This document shows positions 7,209 through 9,380 of a DNA stretch of 9,380 nucleotides, piece by piece. The notes below the pieces were generated by a model. That model had not been told where the DNA came from, ran no database searches, and worked only from the letters and a program-made list of their open reading frames with translations. This stretch comes from Lentisphaeria bacterium (lineage in GTDB: Bacteria; Verrucomicrobiota; Lentisphaeria; Victivallales; Victivallaceae): the NCBI GenBank assembly GCA_900768515.1, contig CAAGDG010000189.1, forward strand, positions 1 to 9,380, read 5' to 3'. The position numbers were made by a program, and so were the translations under genes. Numbering within the stretch: position 1 is the stretch's first letter; each line of letters opens with the position of its first letter.

Positions 7209-7848
7209 CGAGGCGTGGCTGGCGCTTTACTTTGACGCTCCTCTGCTCTCCTTCGGCGGGGAGTGCAAGTTCGACCGTCGCGAGACGCTCAGTTTTCCTT
7301 CGCGCAGCGCGGTGACCGGACTGGTCGCCGCCGCGCTGGGAGTCGCCCGTGACGACCGGCCGGCTCTCGCTCGTCTGGCGCAGCTGCGGTTGGAAAGCGT
7401 TGCGTTCCGGGAAAAAATGGGGGTGCTGCTCGAAGACTACCACACGGCGGGGGGAGGGTACCCGGGGAACTCCGCGGATATTCCGGTCAGTGCGAGCCGG
7501 AAAAGTCATCCTGTGGTAACCCAGCGTCATTATTTCGCGGATGGAAAGTTCGGGGCGGTCCTTGCCGGTCCTTCCGGCTTTCTGGAGGAGATCGGGCAGG
7601 CGTTGCGCGATCCGGTCTGGGGGGGCTGGATCGGCCGGAAGCACTGTATTCCGACGACTCCGGTTTTCCAGGGAATTTTTCCCGCCGAACAGGAGGCGCT
7701 GGCGAAACTGCAGACGCTGGCGGAAGGGTCCGAACTGCGGATTTATGAGGAGTGCCCGCTGGAAACTTCCGGCGCAATGCTCTATCCGGATCTGCCGGTG
7801 GACTTCTCCTCCCGGGAGTTTCGTCCGCGCGCCGTTGAGGAGCGTTGA
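7198..7848 (+). CDS. cas5e: Cas5e (CasD), Cascade subunit
   Basis: Cas5e is a RAMP protein that binds the 5' handle of the crRNA and caps one end of the Cas7 backbone next to Cas8e. The 216 residues match the family (E. coli 224). Family blocks are clear: LYFDAPLLSFGGECKFDRRE (10-29), FPSRSAVTGLVAAALG (33-48), DYHTAGGGY (80-88), HYFADGKFGAVLAG (111-124) and WGGWIGRKHCIPTTPV (141-156). The chosen start is ATG 7198, ten bases after AAGGAG (7182-7187), overlapping cas7e by 11 nt. A TTG at 7177 in the same frame is unlikely. It ends three bases before cas1. Confidence 0.96.
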   Translation: MSSNEAWLALYFDAPLLSFGGECKFDRRETLSFPSRSAVTGLVAAALGVARDDRPALARLAQLRLESVAFREKMGVLLEDYHTAGGGYPGNSADIPVSASRKSHPVVTQRHYFADGKFGAVLAGPSGFLEEIGQALRDPVWGGWIGRKHCIPTTPVFQGIFPAEQEALAKLQTLAEGSELRIYEECPLETSGAMLYPDLPVDFSSREFRPRAVEER

Positions 7849-7851
7849 CCG

Positions 7852-8697
7852 ATGACCGGAGAGTCTCCGATCTTTCCGAAGGTGCCGGTGGAGGCGCTGG
7901 CGCCCGCCTCCGACCGCTGGACTCCGCTGTTTCTGGAGCACGGCCGGTTGGAGGTGGACGATTCCAGCGTGAAATTCATCGGCGCCGACGGAACCGTCAT
8001 GCACCTCCCGGTGGCGACCGTCAGCACGCTGCTGCTGGGGCCGGGGACCACCGTCACGCACGCCGCCATCGCGGCATGTGCGAATTCCAATACGCCGGTC
8101 TGCTGGGTTGGCAGCGGTTCGCTTCGCTTTTATGCACACGGCATTTCGCCGACGCACGCCAATGAGAATGCGAAGCTGCACGCCGAACTTTATGCTCATC
8201 CCCAGCGCCGTGCCGCGGTGGCGCGGCGGATGTTTCTGCTGCGGTTTCCGGATATGGAGGTTTCCAGCCGGACCATTCAGCAGCTTCGCGGTCTGGAGGG
8301 GGAGCGAATCCGGAATCTCTACCGGGAGTTCGGAGAACGATTCGGCGTGAGCTGGAAGGGGCGGAACTACGATGCCGGAAACTGGAATCTGGCAGATGAA
8401 ATCAATCGTGCGGTATCCGCCGCCAATGCCGCGTTTTACGGGATGTGTGCGGCAATCATTTGTTCGCTCGGTTTTCTGCCACAGCTGGGGTTTATTCACG
8501 CCACCGGCAGTCTGCCGTTTGTCTACGATATTGCGGACATCTACAAGCCGGTGACCACGTTGCCGGCCGCGTTTGCGGCGGTTCGGCAGGATCCGGGAAA
8601 TGCCGAAGAGAACGTTCTGCTGCTCCTGAAAGAGCGGATCGAATCCGGCCGTCTGATGGAGAAAATTCCGAAACAGATCCTGGAGCTGATGAAATGA
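7852..8697 (+). CDS. cas1: Cas1 integrase, type I-E
   Basis: Cas1 is the metal-dependent integrase that, with Cas2, inserts new spacers at the leader end of the array. The protein has 281 residues (E. coli 305). Expected active-site residues align with E. coli E141, H208, D218 and D221: E149 in QQLRGLEGERIR, H216 in GFIHATGS, and D226 and D229 in FVYDIADIYKP. The block LLLGPGTTVTHAAI (60-73) and RRMFLLRFPDMEV (125-137) are also typical of the I-E branch. The start ATG 7852 lies nine bases after GAGGAG (7837-7842). The stop overlaps the cas2 start as ATGA. Together with the intact cas2 and leader, this suggests the locus can still acquire spacers. Confidence 0.98.
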   Translation: MTGESPIFPKVPVEALAPASDRWTPLFLEHGRLEVDDSSVKFIGADGTVMHLPVATVSTLLLGPGTTVTHAAIAACANSNTPVCWVGSGSLRFYAHGISPTHANENAKLHAELYAHPQRRAAVARRMFLLRFPDMEVSSRTIQQLRGLEGERIRNLYREFGERFGVSWKGRNYDAGNWNLADEINRAVSAANAAFYGMCAAIICSLGFLPQLGFIHATGSLPFVYDIADIYKPVTTLPAAFAAVRQDPGNAEENVLLLLKERIESGRLMEKIPKQILELMK

Positions 8698-9086
8698 CCG
8701 TGATTGTGGCCGAAAATACACCGGACAAGGTGCGGGGACTGCTGAAACGGTGGTTTATTGAGCCCAGACCGAATGTTTTTGTCGGCAGCGTCAATCGCAG
8801 AATTCGTGAAAAAGTATTGCAGTATATTCTCCGGTATTCCCCGGAGGAGCTGGCGCTGCTGGTTATTTTTGACGATGTGAATTCGCAGGGATTTCGTATT
8901 CGGCGTTACCGGGATACGAGTCGTTGCGAGCGGCTGGTGAGCGGACACTATCTGCTTGCAATTCCTGCGGGCGGGGAAGATGTGGTGGAATCGGCATCTG
9001 CTTCGGGGGGAGCTTCTCCGGAAGAGTGTGCGCGGATCTGGAATTTGTATGCGGAGTGTTTCATCTCCTATCGGCTGAAGGCATGA
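8694..9086 (+). CDS. cas2: Cas2, type I-E, with C-terminal extension
   Basis: Cas2 dimerises between two Cas1 dimers and is the scaffold of the spacer-integration complex. The first 93 or so residues match the I-E (CasB-like ferredoxin-fold) branch: VIVAENTPDKVRGLLKRWFI (3-22), VFVGSVNRRIREKVLQYI (28-45) and ALLVIFDDVNSQGFRIRRY (54-72) parallel E. coli Cas2. E. coli Cas2 ends at 94 residues, whereas this one runs to 130. The extra part begins with an acidic, Ser/Ala/Gly-rich stretch (about 94-109) and ends in a probable helix (110-130) with CARIWNLYAECF. No DnaQ-type exonuclease motif is present, unlike known Cas2-DnaQ fusions. GGAG (8682-8685) lies eight bases before ATG 8694, which overlaps the cas1 stop by four bases. 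Confidence 0.93.
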   Translation: MTVIVAENTPDKVRGLLKRWFIEPRPNVFVGSVNRRIREKVLQYILRYSPEELALLVIFDDVNSQGFRIRRYRDTSRCERLVSGHYLLAIPAGGEDVVESASASGGASPEECARIWNLYAECFISYRLKA

Positions 9087-9105
9087 AGTTGCGAGCCGAA
9101 GTTGT

Positions 9106-9134
9106 TTGACAATTGAATATCCACAAGATATAGT
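9106..9134 (+). promoter_or_regulatory. Leader promoter for pre-crRNA
   Basis: TTGACA (9106-9111) is a perfect -35 hexamer. TATAGT (9129-9134) matches the -10 consensus at five of six positions, and the spacing is the ideal 17 bp. Transcription should start near 9140-9142, about 27 nt before repeat 1, and run into the array. This is the strongest promoter-like sequence in the window, so the array is probably transcribed independently of the cas operon. Confidence 0.8.
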
Positions 9135-9141
9135 ATGTGGA
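9120..9141. repeat. Inverted repeat spanning the leader -10 box
   Basis: TCCACA (9120-9125) and TGTGGA (9136-9141) are perfect reverse complements with 10 bp between them, centre to centre 16 bp. The -10 hexamer lies inside the dyad and the expected start point falls at its right edge. This geometry suits a repressor operator, though it could also be a host-factor site for integration or chance. Confidence 0.45.
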
Positions 9142-9152
9142 GAACAAAATCG

Positions 9153-9168
9153 CTCCAACTTGTTGGAG
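9153..9168. repeat. Leader-end inverted repeat touching repeat 1
   Basis: CTCCAAC-TT-GTTGGAG is a perfect 7-bp dyad. Its last G (9168) is the first base of CRISPR repeat 1, so the dyad ends exactly at the leader-repeat junction. In RNA it could fold as a 6-bp stem with a CUUG loop, followed by the UUUU of the repeat. It is a candidate recognition element for leader-side spacer insertion. Confidence 0.6.
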
Positions 9169-9380
9169 TTTTCCCCACGCCCGTGGGGATGGTCCGATTC
9201 TCGTCGTAGAGGAAGAAAAAAGAACGATGTTTTCCCCACGCCCGTGGGGATGGTCCGCTAATAAAATAAGCCACTATCGCAAACGGAATGTTTTCCCCAC
9301 GCCCGTGGGGATGGTCCGACCTCCACTGGCACCCGGTCGAAGAGAAGAAAGTTTTCCCCACGCCCGTGGGGATGGTCCGG
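9168..9380 (+). CRISPR. Type I-E CRISPR array, leader end, truncated by window
   Basis: Four identical 29-nt repeats lie at 9168-9196, 9229-9257, 9290-9318 and 9351-9379. The three spacers, at 9197-9228, 9258-9289 and 9319-9350, are each exactly 32 nt, and a fourth begins at 9380. The period is 61 bp. The repeat opens with GTTTTCCCC, has the hairpin CCCCAC-GCCC-GTGGGG, and ends in ATGGTCCG. By analogy with E. coli (handle ATAAACCG), Cas6e should cut after the stem and leave that 8-nt handle on each crRNA. Transcription is on the + strand from the leader. Repeats next to the leader are not degenerate, as expected for the recently acquired end. Spacer GC is about 38, 34 and 56 per cent in order. 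None can be matched to a target here. Confidence 0.99.

Larger units (their letters stand above)
9087..9167 (+). promoter_or_regulatory. CRISPR leader
   Basis: These 81 nt separate the cas2 stop from the first base of repeat 1. They are AT-richer than cas2. They contain a promoter (9106-9134), a dyad around its -10 box (9120-9141) and an inverted repeat that abuts the first repeat (9153-9168). In type I-E systems this is the side at which Cas1-Cas2 add new spacers. I see no good match to the IHF consensus WATCAANNNNTTR, which E. coli needs for leader recognition. Confidence 0.85.

Noticed and set aside
7201..8721. Reverse-strand open frame (506 codons) opposite cas5e/cas1
   Set aside because: Same shadow pattern. 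The + strand genes have clear catalytic residues and ribosome sites.
9087..9167. IHF binding site in the leader
   Set aside because: No stretch fits WATCAANNNNTTR well enough to claim it.

Overview
This window holds one complete type I-E CRISPR-Cas locus on the + strand: eight cas genes packed head to tail from about 1001 to 9086, followed by a short leader and the leader-proximal end of a CRISPR array (9168 to the window end, where it is cut off). The gene order is cas3, cas8e (cse1/casA), cse2 (casB), cas6e (casE), cas7e (casC), cas5e (casD), cas1, cas2. All eight genes are intact and their key motifs can be read in the translations. The locus therefore looks functional for expression, interference and adaptation.

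The host is a bacterium with GC-rich coding sequence (many CGG/CCG/GCG codons), strong AGGAG-type ribosome binding sites and heavy gene overlap. I cannot name it from sequence alone. A PVC-group or deltaproteobacterial anaerobe would fit, but that is a guess.

Region by region: 1-937 is visibly less GC-rich and has no convincing gene. It holds several dyad symmetries, a threefold TGTGCCCC repeat with an 11-bp period, and near its right end a weak promoter for the operon. The cas genes (1001-9086) overlap by 4 to 26 nt at most junctions. There is only a 3-nt gap before cas1 and a 40-nt gap before cas7e. The 81-nt leader (9087-9167) contains a near-consensus sigma70-type promoter, TTGACA-N17-TATAGT, pointing into the array, plus two perfect inverted repeats. 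The array has four identical 29-nt repeats with three 32-nt spacers in view, period 61.

How the parts work together (known for the type I-E family): Cas1-Cas2 insert new spacers at the leader-repeat 1 junction. The leader promoter makes pre-crRNA, and Cas6e cuts each repeat hairpin to leave an 8-nt handle (here AUGGUCCG). Cas8e, Cse2, Cas7e, Cas5e and Cas6e form Cascade around the crRNA, and Cas3 is recruited to nick and unwind the target.

The core system is a known type. The points worth a second look are the placement of cas6e ahead of cas7e-cas5e, a C-terminal extension of about 37 residues on Cas2, the architecture of the compact leader, the apparent lack of zinc-binding cysteine pairs in Cas8e, and the unexplained structured DNA upstream of cas3.
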